DNA of 50,625 nucleotides from Microcystis wesenbergii FACHB-1317 (lineage in GTDB: Bacteria; Cyanobacteriota; Cyanobacteriia; Cyanobacteriales; Microcystaceae). A model generated the notes under the pieces. The model saw only the letters and a program-made list of their open reading frames with translations. It had not been told where the DNA came from and did not search any database. Position 1 is the stretch's first letter. Each line of letters begins with the position of its first letter. Shown piece after piece: positions 16,932-25,168 of the stretch. The translations under genes were made by a program, and so were the position numbers. The stretch is taken from NCBI RefSeq assembly GCF_014696875.1, contig NZ_JACJQV010000132.1, forward strand, positions 1 to 50,625, given 5' to 3'.

Positions 16932-17933
16932 CTAGGCTTTCAATTGGGCAACCCCCAGAGAAGCGGCTTTAACGGCTTCTTGATAGGCTTGGGGGTCATT
17001 TTCAAGGTTAGGCTGGTCTAAATGCTCTAAAATTGGCAAAATCAATGAACGGGCGTAACTTCCAGATGCAATACCAGCGATTTTTTCTCTCAGTCCCAGT
17101 TGCCGTAATTTGGTCACGGTATGGTCATTGGTTCCCCCGGCTAACTGCACAAATCCGGCCAGATTGGCACAGAGGACTTTTTTGGCCATATTAATGGCCG
17201 GGTGGGTGGTTCCTTTGCCGATATCGCCGCTCATCGGTCGGCCGTCCGTCTGCCAAATCAGAGTACAGCTTAGGGGTGAAATATTTTCTCGCAGATAGTG
17301 GAGGTAATCAATGATATATTCATGATCTTGGCAACTTATGGCTAGGATTTTTAAGTTTTTAGTTAGGGGTGCGATCGCTTGCCAGAGTCGAGCAAATCCC
17401 TCTCCATGACCGACTTGGGTATGAATTTCGATCGCATCGACTCCCATTTCGGTAATTAAGGGGATAATTTCTGCGGGTTGACAGACACGGGATTTTGTCT
17501 CAATTATTTGCAGGGGACAAACGGGTAGGCAGCGACCGCAACCATAACAGCGCTGTTCAATCACTCCCCCCCCATCGATAGCATAAGCGGGACAGATTTT
17601 TTCGCAGGGACGGGGACAATCGACCGGACAGAGTTGCGGGTTAAAGACAGCTTTCCGAAAGTGGGGATCTTCACCGTCATTGAGACTGACCATTAACCAA
17701 GGTCGTCGATTGGGGGGGAATCCGGCGATTTTTTCCGCCGTTTCGATGCCTTCGCGGGCCGCAAGGATCACGGCTCGATCGGCGGCCACATCAATACAAT
17801 CGGCCCCGGCGATAGTATAGGCCAAGGCGAGGTTGCGAATCGTGGGCAAATCTTGGTAACTAGCTCCACAGATGAGCTTGAACCAGTGACCCGCAACTAG
17901 GGACTGTAAGGGAGAGGAGTTTTTATCTAGCAC
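16932..17933 (-). CDS. ldpA: LdpA, light- and redox-responsive circadian input protein
   Basis: The 333-residue iron-sulfur protein senses redox state and modulates the period of the Kai clock in Synechococcus. Two 4Fe-4S clusters are evident from CPVDCPRPCEKICP near 102-115 and CYGCGRCLPVCP near 128-139. Family landmarks flank them: HWFKLICGASYQDLP at the start, and the C-terminal CANLAGFVQLAGGTNDHTV then GSYARSLILPIL. All eight cluster cysteines are present. It probably leads a minus-strand operon with the AAA/R3H ATPase, about 117 bases upstream of it. Confidence 0.92.
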   Translation of the reverse strand: MLDKNSSPLQSLVAGHWFKLICGASYQDLPTIRNLALAYTIAGADCIDVAADRAVILAAREGIETAEKIAGFPPNRRPWLMVSLNDGEDPHFRKAVFNPQLCPVDCPRPCEKICPAYAIDGGGVIEQRCYGCGRCLPVCPLQIIETKSRVCQPAEIIPLITEMGVDAIEIHTQVGHGEGFARLWQAIAPLTKNLKILAISCQDHEYIIDYLHYLRENISPLSCTLIWQTDGRPMSGDIGKGTTHPAINMAKKVLCANLAGFVQLAGGTNDHTVTKLRQLGLREKIAGIASGSYARSLILPILEHLDQPNLENDPQAYQEAVKAASLGVAQLKA

Positions 17934-18045
17934 TTTTTCATCCTATCGCAGCCAGCCCCAAACTTCAGCCTTGTCCTGCTCTGATTCTGACTAAAGACTG
18001 ATTATTGATTCTTCTTGAAAGAATACCATCGGCCTCTACATTCAA

Positions 18046-18267
18046 CTATAAACCCAAACGCTGCTTTTGACGGGCTTTATAGGAAGCTAACAGCCAGATA
18101 GAGCCAGAAATCAAAGAAGGAGCAAGGACGAAAAAAGTGGCCATGGTTACGGGATGTTCCCGGGCCCAGACCCAATAAATCATCACGGCAAAAATCAAGC
18201 CACAGTAAGCTAGTCCTAGAAAGGGGATGCCAATAACTAAAATGGCGAATCGAGTATCTTTATCCAT
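18046..18267 (-). CDS. Small membrane protein with two helices, unknown function
   Basis: The 73-residue protein MDKDTRFAILVIGIPFLGLA has hydrophobic helices at about 8-33 and 40-62 and a basic C-terminus (SYKARQKQRLGL). I do not recognise the family. Base use and codons look like the neighbours, and there is no conflicting gene on the other strand, which supports it as real. Confidence 0.65.
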   Translation of the reverse strand: MDKDTRFAILVIGIPFLGLAYCGLIFAVMIYWVWAREHPVTMATFFVLAPSLISGSIWLLASYKARQKQRLGL

Positions 18268-18406
18268 AAAATATCGGGATGGCAGCGAAAATTTAGCTGA
18301 TGGGTTCCGCTTGTCCCTCTCCCTATTTATAATCTTGCTTCTGGGATTGCTGGCGGAAAAATAAGGTATTTTTTAGAATTAGGCGGTGATTATTGGGAGG
18401 CCTTCC

Positions 18407-19213
18407 TTGCCGAAACAAAGATTAGATTTATTATTAGTAGCCAAAAATCTCTGTGATTCCCGTCAACAGGCACAGCGATTAATTCGCGCTGGAGAAGTGA
18501 AAGTCAATCACCAAATTATCGATAAACCGGCCACAGAAATCGATCGGTCAGCGGCGATCGAGGTTAAGCAGAAACTGCCCTATTTGTCAAGGGGGGGCGA
18601 AAAATTAGCCAAGGCCTTAGAATTGTTTGCCATCGATGTCAGCGATCGCATTTGTTTAGATGGAGGCATTTCCACGGGGGGATTTACCGATTGTCTCTTG
18701 CAAAAAGGAGCAAAACGGGTTTATGGGGTCGATGTGGGTTATGGACAAGTGGCCTGGAGTTTACGGCAGGATCAACGAGTTATTTTGCTAGAAAGAACTA
18801 ATTTTCGCTATTTAACCCCAGAAAAGTTATACGGACAGGAAAAACCCGCCGATTTAGCAGTTATGGATCTGTCTTTTATTTCCCTGACCAAAGTTTTACC
18901 GACCCTGTGGACGCTATTAAATCCACCGCGAGAGGCGATTTTATTGGTCAAACCCCAATTCGAGGTGGGACGGGAAAAAGTCGGCAAAAAAGGGGTAGTT
19001 CGCGACTACCAAGACCAAGCAGTGGCAATTTTTCAGGTTTTACAGGCCGCCGAAGCACTAGGATGGTTCTATCGGGGTTTAACTTGGTCTCCCATTACCG
19101 GACCTGCGGGTAACGTCGAGTATCTTCTCTGGTTGTCCACCGATACCGGTCCAGTTAGTCCCAGTTTAGCCGCGATCGCAGAAATCAGTCAAACAGCGAT
19201 CAAACAGTTTTGA
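18407..19213 (+). CDS. tlyA: TlyA family rRNA 2'-O-methyltransferase
   Basis: Starting at a TTG at 18407, six bases after a clear GGGAGG, the protein (about 268 residues) begins with an S4 RNA-binding domain (DSRQQAQRLIRAGEVKVNHQ). A FtsJ-type methyltransferase domain follows, with the SAM motif CLDGGISTGGFTDCLLQKGA and VYGVDVGYGQ, catalytic Asp in VMDLSFISL, and Lys in LLVKPQFE. An upstream GTG at 18386 lies before this ribosome-binding site and is less likely. TlyA enzymes methylate 16S and 23S rRNA; older annotations call them hemolysin A. Confidence 0.9.
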   Translation: MPKQRLDLLLVAKNLCDSRQQAQRLIRAGEVKVNHQIIDKPATEIDRSAAIEVKQKLPYLSRGGEKLAKALELFAIDVSDRICLDGGISTGGFTDCLLQKGAKRVYGVDVGYGQVAWSLRQDQRVILLERTNFRYLTPEKLYGQEKPADLAVMDLSFISLTKVLPTLWTLLNPPREAILLVKPQFEVGREKVGKKGVVRDYQDQAVAIFQVLQAAEALGWFYRGLTWSPITGPAGNVEYLLWLSTDTGPVSPSLAAIAEISQTAIKQF

Positions 19214-19258
19214 CCCCGGTATTTTCTCAAGGAAGTGGGGAGAGGGGGAGATTTTCAG

Positions 19259-19420
19259 AAAACCCTTGACAAATGGCGAGACTTGCTTTAGACTTTATGT
19301 ATAATGGGAATCCGTGCGCCCATATATATAGGGTTTTTGAGAGAAGATAAGAGAGAAAAAAATAGACTCAAAAATCGGGTTGGGTAGGAAGAGGATAAAG
19401 GTATGAAGACGGAAAATTTC
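19259..19420 (+). repeat. 162 bp direct repeat, copy 1: promoter, leader and first codons
   Basis: This stretch is repeated at 19608-19769 with only two differences noticed (aatccgtg/aacccgtg, tttttgag/ttttcgag). It ends with ATG AAG ACG GAA AAT TTC; in this copy the frame then reads ACA TAA and stops at the junction with the 14 bp array. It looks like a broken gene start. Confidence 0.85.
19266..19294 (+). promoter_or_regulatory. Predicted promoter in repeat copy 1
   Basis: TTGACA at 19266-19271 is followed by a 17-base spacer and TAGACT at 19289-19294; TATAAT also occurs at 19300-19305. Downstream TGGGAATCCGTGC is shared with the leader at the right edge of the window. Confidence 0.5.
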
Positions 19421-19430
19421 ACATAATATC

Positions 19431-19556
19431 GTAGGGATAATTCATGAATTATCCCTACGATATTATCCCTACGATATTATCCCTACGGAATTATCCCTAC
19501 GGAATTATCCCTACGGAATTATCCCTACGGAATTATCCCTACGGAATTATCCCTAC
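19431..19556. repeat. 28 bp palindrome followed by a 14 bp tandem array
   Basis: A perfect palindrome at 19431-19458 (arms GTAGGGATAATTCA) is followed by seven further 14-base units, two GATATTATCCCTAC and five GGAATTATCCCTAC. The palindrome arms contain the same unit, so the array may have grown from the palindrome. It separates the two 162 bp repeats. Confidence 0.9.
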
Positions 19557-19607
19557 GATAGGAATTGTTGTTACGGTGATTATAAAATCGGCCCGATTTT
19601 TTTTCTC

Positions 19608-19769
19608 AAAACCCTTGACAAATGGCGAGACTTGCTTTAGACTTTATGTATAATGGGAACCCGTGCGCCCATATATATAGGGTTTTCGAGAGAAGATAAG
19701 AGAGAAAAAAATAGACTCAAAAATCGGGTTGGGTAGGAAGAGGATAAAGGTATGAAGACGGAAAATTTC
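19608..19769 (+). repeat. 162 bp direct repeat, copy 2
   Basis: Second copy of the repeat at 19259, with TTGACA at 19615-19620 and TAGACT at 19638-19643 forming the same predicted promoter. It leads into the truncated open frame at 19752. Confidence 0.85.
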
Positions 19770-19922
19770 TCTCCCCGACAAGGATTAAACAAAGCATTTC
19801 TGAGAGTCAAACCAAATCTTTGTCAGGTAGAGAAGTTTCAAGTATTCTTAGATACAAAAACGATGATCGGGGAGTTCAATCTATTGGAAAATGGGAGAGA
19901 TAACCCGAAAAATTATTGTTAA
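19752..19922 (+). pseudogene. Remnant of a restriction-modification gene N-terminus
   Basis: The short frame begins MKTENFSPRQGLNKAFLRVK and continues PNLCQVEKF before running into unrelated residues and TAA at 19920. The opening strongly resembles the N-terminus of large Eco57I-like type IIG restriction-methyltransferase proteins (M.TENF.PRQ.LNKAFLK.KPNR..IE.FK). The remainder of such a gene, normally about 1000 residues, is absent. It is therefore probably a deletion relic still carrying its promoter. It could alternatively be a 56-residue gene in its own right. The family link is from memory and untested. Confidence 0.5.
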
Positions 19923-19925
19923 ATC

Positions 19926-20306
19926 ATGTTAAGTCCCGTAGAAACGATTAAAATTCTCGAAAATCATCCCGATCGCACTTTTCCAGCTGGTGAAGTTATT
20001 TTTGTCGATGGCACGGAAGGCGAGTTAATGTACGGTATTCTTAGCGGAGAAGTGGAGATGTATATCAAGGAACAATTGATAGAAACTCTAGAAAAAGGGG
20101 ATGTATTCGGAGCAGGAGCGCTCCTGCATGGGGATAAACTGCGAGAATCCACAGCTATTGCCAAAACTGATTGTAAATTAGCCTATCTCAATCAACCGCA
20201 GTTTTTATTTGCCGTGCAGGAAACCCCCATGTTTGCGATCGAAGTATTAAGAAGTTATTCCGATCGCTTTCGCAAGTTGAAAAAAATCTTCGCCAGTGAA
20301 GCATAG
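19926..20306 (+). CDS. Cyclic nucleotide-binding domain protein
   Basis: The 126-residue protein is a single cNMP-binding beta-roll: RTFPAGEVIFVDGTEGELMY near 17-36, GILSGEVEMYI, LEKGDVFGAGALLHG near 55-70, and RESTAIAKTDCKLAYLNQPQ. There is no DNA-binding helix-turn-helix, so it is not a Crp regulator. The phosphate-binding cassette differs from the canonical GE.AL....R.A, and ligand binding is uncertain. It starts four bases after the upstream relic and may now be transcribed from that relic's promoter. Confidence 0.85.
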   Translation: MLSPVETIKILENHPDRTFPAGEVIFVDGTEGELMYGILSGEVEMYIKEQLIETLEKGDVFGAGALLHGDKLRESTAIAKTDCKLAYLNQPQFLFAVQETPMFAIEVLRSYSDRFRKLKKIFASEA

Positions 20307-20335
20307 AGGAGCAAAGGAAAGCCACACCCCGAAAA

Positions 20336-21313
20336 CTATTGACCGAAAACCTCACCGATAGTTAAACGGGAACCATTGACCAAATCCCCACCAGAACGCG
20401 GAGGTTTCCCCGATAATTGCACTTCTTCTAATAATAATAAACCCGCTCCCGTCTGCACTACCGGCCCGAAATTTTTCCAGAGAGCTACGATCGCTCCCAC
20501 TTCTCCGCTTAGATGAGAAAGGTCTTTTGTCTGTAATTCTCGAGGCAGTTGACTAGGATCGTCTAGGGGAATAGTGGCCATCACTTTTAGGATTTGTCCC
20601 CGGAAAGTGGTTAGCGCATTAGGATAAAAACCCCGGACTCGATCGTGAATTGTCCGGCCCGAATCTTGCCAGGGGATTAGATAGTCAGATTTTTGAATTA
20701 AAGGGGCATAGGTGGCATCGTCGTTATTTTGAGGAATTGGGGTAATTTCTGCTCGATCGAGCTTAGAGAGGGTTTCTAGGAGCAAATCCGCCCCCATTTG
20801 GCCTAGGGTTGCTCCCACCTGTTCGGCATTGTCAAAAAGAGCGATCGGGCTGTAGGCTTTCAGTAACATCGGTCCAGTGTCCATGCCCGCATCCATTAAC
20901 ATGGTGGTAATGCCGGTTTCTTTTTCTCCCCTAGCGATGCACCACTGCACGGGGGCTGCTCCCCGATATTTCGGTAAAATTGAGCCATGAACGTTAATAC
21001 AGCCTAATCTTGGCATCTCTAGAATTTCTGGGGAGAGGATTTGTCCGTAGGCAACCACCACAAAGGCATCCGCTTGCGATTGTCTGAGAAAATCTAAGGT
21101 TTTAGCGTTTTTTTTGACACTTTTGGGCTGCAAAACTGGTATTTGCTGTTCTATGGCTATTTGTTTCACCGGTGAGGGGATTAATTGATTACCCCTTCCC
21201 CGGCGCTTGTCCGGTTGGGTAACGACGGCAATTACTTCTATATCGGGATTGGCTAATAATTTTTTGAGGGTGGGAACGGCAAAAGTCGGGGTTCCGAAAA
21301 AAACAATACGCAT
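20336..21313 (-). CDS. fmt: Methionyl-tRNA formyltransferase
   Basis: The 325-residue enzyme formylates initiator Met-t[22 protein letters not shown] opens the N-terminal domain. The catalytic Asn-His-Asp set is in [19 protein letters not shown] near 106-124 and [15 protein letters not shown] near 136-150. The C-terminal beta-barrel ends near [11 protein letters not shown]. Length and motifs are complete. It lies downstream of pgeF on the same strand, separated by a short heptamer array. Confidence 0.95.
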   Translation of the reverse strand: MRIVFFGTPTFAVPTLKKLLANPDIEVIAVVTQPDKRRGRGNQLIPSPVKQIAIEQQIPVLQPKSVKKNAKTLDFLRQSQADAFVVVAYGQILSPEILEMPRLGCINVHGSILPKYRGAAPVQWCIARGEKETGITTMLMDAGMDTGPMLLKAYSPIALFDNAEQVGATLGQMGADLLLETLSKLDRAEITPIPQNNDDATYAPLIQKSDYLIPWQDSGRTIHDRVRGFYPNALTTFRGQILKVMATIPLDDPSQLPRELQTKDLSHLSGEVGAIVALWKNFGPVVQTGAGLLLLEEVQLSGKPPRSGGDLVNGSRLTIGEVFGQ

Positions 21314-21331
21314 GGGAAAGGGGGGATTTTT

Positions 21332-21364
21332 CAGTTATCAGTGAGCAGTAATCAGTAATCAGTG
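21332..21364. repeat. Short AGTTATC/AGTAATC heptamer array
   Basis: About four to five degenerate heptamer units lie between pgeF and fmt. Confidence 0.8.
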
Positions 21365-21407
21365 AAAAGAAAGGGCGAATTATTGAGTGAGAATGTCCAC
21401 TGAGTTA

Positions 21408-22202
21408 TTAACGGCTAACTATACCAGACCATTGAATTTTTTTGGCTTTTTCCCGACGATAGGAGAAAAAATGCTCCTCTTGTTGATAGGTGCAAAAAGG
21501 AGCGATCGCAATTTGTTCATCCCTAATTCCTAACTGTTGTAGTTGATGATAAATCACCCGTCGCACATCTAAGCGCACTTTTCCTTTTTCCTCGTCAGCA
21601 AATAAGGGGGAAGGGGACAGGTTAAATAAATTCCCTAGAATTTGGTCGGGATTAGTTTCTTGGGGAAATAAACTTAAACCCACTTCTGCGGCAACTTCTG
21701 TCTCTACTTGATACACTTCCCCGGCAATTGCCGGCCCCAGGGCCAGCACTAAGTTATCTAAACCACTACCGGAGTTTAATAACTGTTTAACTGCTTTGGC
21801 AACTATCCCCTTGGCTGTCCCTCTCCATCCAGAATGAATTGCCACCCCAACACCAGTAGAGCGATCACCTATTAGTACGGGCGTACAGTCAGCACTGGCC
21901 ACCCAAATCCCTTGACCGGAAGCATCGGTGATAATTCCATCCGCTTCGGCTATTTCCGGGTTAGCAATCCCTTGGGGATTTAATAGGCGATCGCCATGTA
22001 CCTGTTTGACCCGATAAACTGGTACATTTGCACCTAGTGCAGCCGTAAAAGCTTCTGGGGTTTGGGGGTCATAATGACGGGTAAAAAAGCCGTGGGACCA
22101 GTCCTCTAAGAGATTACAGGTAAGAAAGGGCAATCCTTGCCATGTTTGCCATTGCCACAGAGAAGTCTCGGTTAATCGGACATCGATCGCTACATTGGTC
22201 AC
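21408..22202 (-). CDS. pgeF: Peptidoglycan editing factor PgeF (multicopper polyphenol oxidase/YfiH family)
   Basis: The 264-residue zinc-dependent amidase-like protein removes wrongly incorporated residues from peptidoglycan precursors in E. coli. The motifs are GFFTRHYDPQTPEAF, VKQVHGDRL with the first His, ADCTPVLIGD with the conserved Cys, IHSGWRGTAKGIVAK, and the C-terminal APFCTYQQEEHFFSYRR. All are present, so the protein should be functional. The start ATG at 22202 fits. Confidence 0.9.
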   Translation of the reverse strand: MTNVAIDVRLTETSLWQWQTWQGLPFLTCNLLEDWSHGFFTRHYDPQTPEAFTAALGANVPVYRVKQVHGDRLLNPQGIANPEIAEADGIITDASGQGIWVASADCTPVLIGDRSTGVGVAIHSGWRGTAKGIVAKAVKQLLNSGSGLDNLVLALGPAIAGEVYQVETEVAAEVGLSLFPQETNPDQILGNLFNLSPSPLFADEEKGKVRLDVRRVIYHQLQQLGIRDEQIAIAPFCTYQQEEHFFSYRREKAKKIQWSGIVSR

Positions 22203-22286
22203 AGTCTAAGCCTCTCTGGCTGCAATAATACCTTATTCTTTCCTATCCTAGTTCTGAGCCTGGCAAACGGCAACCGGAAGATTATT

Positions 22287-22460
22287 AAGTAGGTAGGCAC
22301 AATTATTTGTAGTGGATTGTTTCAGCTAATTTGGTGTGTTAGAAAAATGCTATAAATTTTATAATCTAAGACTTTAAGCCGAAATCTATTGCCCTATTTT
22401 AGCTGAAACAGTCCAGTAGGATGGGTTAGCGGTAGCGTAAACTATGCGGGCGTTGGGTTT
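22287..22460. repeat. Half of a CCTAAGTAGG-type element, split by a MITE
   Basis: Bases 22287-22312 and 22416-22460 together reproduce the reverse complement of about 30665-30734 (aagtaggtaggcacaatt, then ggatgggttagcggtagcgt and onward). They are separated here by the 103 bp insertion at 22313-22415. The far arm is missing and runs into a CCCCACA array. Apart from these elements, 22203-22641 holds no gene. Confidence 0.8.
22313..22415. mobile_element. 103 bp MITE with 4 bp GTAG target duplication
   Basis: The ends TGGATTGTTTCAGCTAA and TTAGCTGAAACAGTCCA are inverted repeats with one mismatch, and GTAG flanks both sides (22309-22312, 22416-22419). The uninterrupted site with a single GTAG is preserved at 30710-30713 on the minus strand. 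It has no coding capacity. Confidence 0.85.
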
Positions 22461-22463
22461 CAT

Positions 22464-22516
22464 CCCACACCCCACACCCCACACCCCACACCCCACACCC
22501 CACACCCCACACCCCA
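22464..22516. repeat. CCCCACA heptamer array
   Basis: About seven head-to-tail units of CCCCACA, without interruption. The complementary strand is G-rich (GGGTGTG). Confidence 0.95.
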
Positions 22517-22641
22517 CTTCCTTGGCAAAAATCCTGTTTGCGTCCCCTCTTAGGGATAAAATTTCTACATCTCGACTGCCGAAAAGCATAAGTTTTGTCA
22601 AGTAAAATTAAGAAGGGAGACAAATTTAAGATAGCCAACAT

Positions 22642-23223
22642 ATGGAAGTAACTTTTACCGCTGCCGAATCCCTAGAAATTGTTGTTGCTGAACAAACTAT
22701 CCCAATTCAGCATTATCTGCGCCAACCGCAAAGATTAGTACAATCCATTGTTGAGACTAGCTTAACAGAACACTTGTCTGAGAATCGGTTTCGCCTGAAA
22801 ATGCGTCCCCTCAACTTCTTGGATCTGTACTATTTTCAGCCCACGGTTATTCTCAATGTCTGGGCCACCTCTGGGGGGACGATATTTTTACAGTCAGAAG
22901 ACTGTCAGATCAAAGGTATTGATTATATTAATGATCGCTTTAGCCTCGATGTTAAAGGCAAACTCGCTCCTGTCCAGAAAAATCATCAAACCTATCTAGC
23001 GGGAAAAGCCAATCTTGAGGTGAAAGTTGCCCTGCCACCACCATTATGGTTAACCCCGCGTCCGCTGTTAGAAATCACTGGCAATAGTCTCTTAAAAGGG
23101 GTTTTATTGCGGATTAAACAGCGTTTAATGAGTCAATTGTTGCAAGATTACCAACAATGGGCTAAACAGGACATTATTGCCCAAAATTACCCCGAAACCA
23201 TTCTCGATCTCTCCCTTAGTTAA
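22642..23223 (+). CDS. DUF1997 family protein
   Basis: The 193-residue soluble protein is conserved in cyanobacteria and plastids. Recognisable parts are IQHYLRQPQRLVQSIV near 25-40, RFRLKMRPLNFLDLYYFQPT near 50-69, and the C-terminal LLRIKQRLMSQLLQDYQQWA. Function is unknown to me. It starts at an ATG after a gene-free stretch rich in repeats, and the Rieske gene follows eight bases after it, so the two form an operon. Confidence 0.85.
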   Translation: MEVTFTAAESLEIVVAEQTIPIQHYLRQPQRLVQSIVETSLTEHLSENRFRLKMRPLNFLDLYYFQPTVILNVWATSGGTIFLQSEDCQIKGIDYINDRFSLDVKGKLAPVQKNHQTYLAGKANLEVKVALPPPLWLTPRPLLEITGNSLLKGVLLRIKQRLMSQLLQDYQQWAKQDIIAQNYPETILDLSLS

Positions 23224-23231
23224 ATAAAAAT

Positions 23232-23582
23232 ATGAGTTGGACAAAAGTATTATCTGTAGATTCCCTTGCCCCCGGCGCCCGTCAAGTGGTAAAAGTAGGG
23301 GACAGTTCCATTCTGTTGATTAATAATAACGGTCAATTCCACGCCGTCGCTAATCGTTGTCCTCATCTCAAATTATCGATGACGAAGGGCCAAATTAGCG
23401 AGGATGGCGCGATCGTTTGTCCCTGGCATCGTAGTTCTTTTGATCTCTGTAGTGGTGCTGTCAAAGACTGGATTACCTGGCCCCCTGTGGTTAACAAAGC
23501 GATGGCGGCAGTTTCTCAACCCCAAGCTTTACCGGTTTATCCCCTTCGCATCGAAGACGGCAGCATCTGGATAGACGCATAA
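23232..23582 (+). CDS. Rieske [2Fe-2S] ferredoxin-like protein
   Basis: The 116-residue protein is a single Rieske domain with cluster ligands in CPHLKLSMTKG near 43-53 and CPWHRSSFDLCSG near 63-75 (Cys-X-His and Cys-X2-His). It lacks a membrane anchor, so it is a soluble ferredoxin-like electron carrier or a small oxygenase subunit rather than PetC. The partner is unknown. Translationally close to the DUF1997 gene. Confidence 0.92.
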   Translation: MSWTKVLSVDSLAPGARQVVKVGDSSILLINNNGQFHAVANRCPHLKLSMTKGQISEDGAIVCPWHRSSFDLCSGAVKDWITWPPVVNKAMAAVSQPQALPVYPLRIEDGSIWIDA

Positions 23583-23655
23583 CTGATCACTGAGGGAGGT
23601 TTTTGGGCAACCTAAAGAGTAGTTGCGTTAACCGACAATGGGTTAATCTTTGAGA

Positions 23656-25125
23656 ATGCCAAACGCTACATCGCCGCCGCCTGCTCCTCCCATGCACCGT
23701 CTCCCCCGTCAGTGGCTATCCGATATTCGCTCACCCCAGAGAATCCACTGGTTTCGTCGCACTCGCCCCCAATGGCAAGGTTTATCTGTGCTAATTTTGG
23801 GGGATATTTTGGCCCTAGGGGCGGCTTGGTTTGGCGCTCGTTATTTTAATCAATTTTTCTCCCCCATCCCTTCCGGATTAGTCTGGTGGAATTGGTTGGG
23901 ATTGCCTAGTTTATTCTGGATTTTTGCTGGGGCGATCGTATTTTTGTTCGCCCAAAATGGCTTGTATAGTTCTTCCCCAAAAAGCCGAGATTATCTAAAA
24001 ACCGGTCAATTAATTAGCATTGTTTACCTATGCTCTCTAGTTGTCGGTTATTTTTACGATCCGAAATTAGATCCCCCTCGATCGCTTTTTTTCAGCGCTT
24101 GGTTTTTTAGTGTTATTCTTGTCTTCGGATTTCGTCTGATCGGTACCCTCATTATCAGACAAATACAGCCAAAAAATAGCAAATTACCGGTTTTTATTAT
24201 TGCTCCCGCCGCTAGAATTCATAAATTAGCCTCGATCTTAGAAAAACGCTATCATTATGCCGTGGTTGGGGCAGCCTTGGCTAACGACGCTAACTCACCC
24301 ATTACCCTAAAAGCGATCGCCGATTCTGGGGCGGTGGAAGTATTGGCCGATGATATTCCCAATACGGACCTAGCGTCAAAATTATACTGGCAATTGCGGC
24401 GATCGAGGATTACCCTGCGTCTTCTCCCCGACCGTCGCGACATTCTCTATCGTCGCGGTCAACCGGAAATCATCGCTGGTTTACCGACTTTGCGCGTCCA
24501 GGCCTCTTTACTTTTAGGATGGGATTATCGGCTCAAAAGAATGATCGATTTTATCGGGGCTTTTTTGGGTGTGATTCTTCTATCACCTCTATTTATTGTT
24601 ATTGCTCTATTAATAAAATTTTCTTCTCCCGGACCGGTCTTTTTCCGACAGGAAAGGGTGGGTTTACAGGGAAAACCCTTTTTTATGTGGAAGTTTCGCA
24701 CTATGGTAGTCAATGCCGATCAGCTACAAGAGCAATTAGAAGCCGCTAACGAAAATCAGGATGGAGTTTTATTTAAAATTAAAAACGATCCGCGCATTAT
24801 TAAAGGTGGTCATTTCCTCAGAAAAACTAGCCTCGATGAATTGCCGCAATTATTTAATGTTTTATCAGGTCAAATGAGTTTAGTCGGTCCGCGACCTTTA
24901 CCCCTGCGGGATGTGGAAAAATTCGCCCAATGGCATCATATCCGTCATCAGGTTTTACCCGGAATTACTGGACTATGGCAGATTTCTGGGCGATCGGATA
25001 TCGATGATTTTAACGATGCAGCCCGCTTGGATTTGTATTACATCGATAATTGGTCTTTGAATTTAGACCTATATATCTTAGTGGAAACCCTGCGAATTGT
25101 TCTTTTTGGCAAGGGTGCTTATTAA
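23656..25125 (+). CDS. Exopolysaccharide sugar-phosphate transferase (polyprenyl glycosylphosphotransferase)
   Basis: About 489 residues from the ATG at 23656. Four to five N-terminal membrane helices (about residues 45-165) precede a CoA-binding-like soluble region. The bacterial sugar transferase domain starts at RMIDFIGAFLGVILLSPLFI, with FRQERVGLQGKPFFMWKFRT, SLDELPQLFNVL, SLVGPRPLP and LPGITGLWQISGRS. It transfers the first sugar phosphate onto undecaprenyl phosphate to initiate an exopolysaccharide repeat unit, as WbaP/CpsE proteins do. No other capsule genes are adjacent. Confidence 0.9.
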   Translation: MPNATSPPPAPPMHRLPRQWLSDIRSPQRIHWFRRTRPQWQGLSVLILGDILALGAAWFGARYFNQFFSPIPSGLVWWNWLGLPSLFWIFAGAIVFLFAQNGLYSSSPKSRDYLKTGQLISIVYLCSLVVGYFYDPKLDPPRSLFFSAWFFSVILVFGFRLIGTLIIRQIQPKNSKLPVFIIAPAARIHKLASILEKRYHYAVVGAALANDANSPITLKAIADSGAVEVLADDIPNTDLASKLYWQLRRSRITLRLLPDRRDILYRRGQPEIIAGLPTLRVQASLLLGWDYRLKRMIDFIGAFLGVILLSPLFIVIALLIKFSSPGPVFFRQERVGLQGKPFFMWKFRTMVVNADQLQEQLEAANENQDGVLFKIKNDPRIIKGGHFLRKTSLDELPQLFNVLSGQMSLVGPRPLPLRDVEKFAQWHHIRHQVLPGITGLWQISGRSDIDDFNDAARLDLYYIDNWSLNLDLYILVETLRIVLFGKGAY

Positions 25126-25168
25126 CCAATGGAAATGAAGGCAGTAGAAATAATAAGCTGGCTCTTAT

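Noticed and set aside
19444-19653. Open frame with NYPYGIIPT-type repeats
   Set aside because: It is the translation of the 14 bp tandem array, running into the second direct repeat; no independent coding signal.
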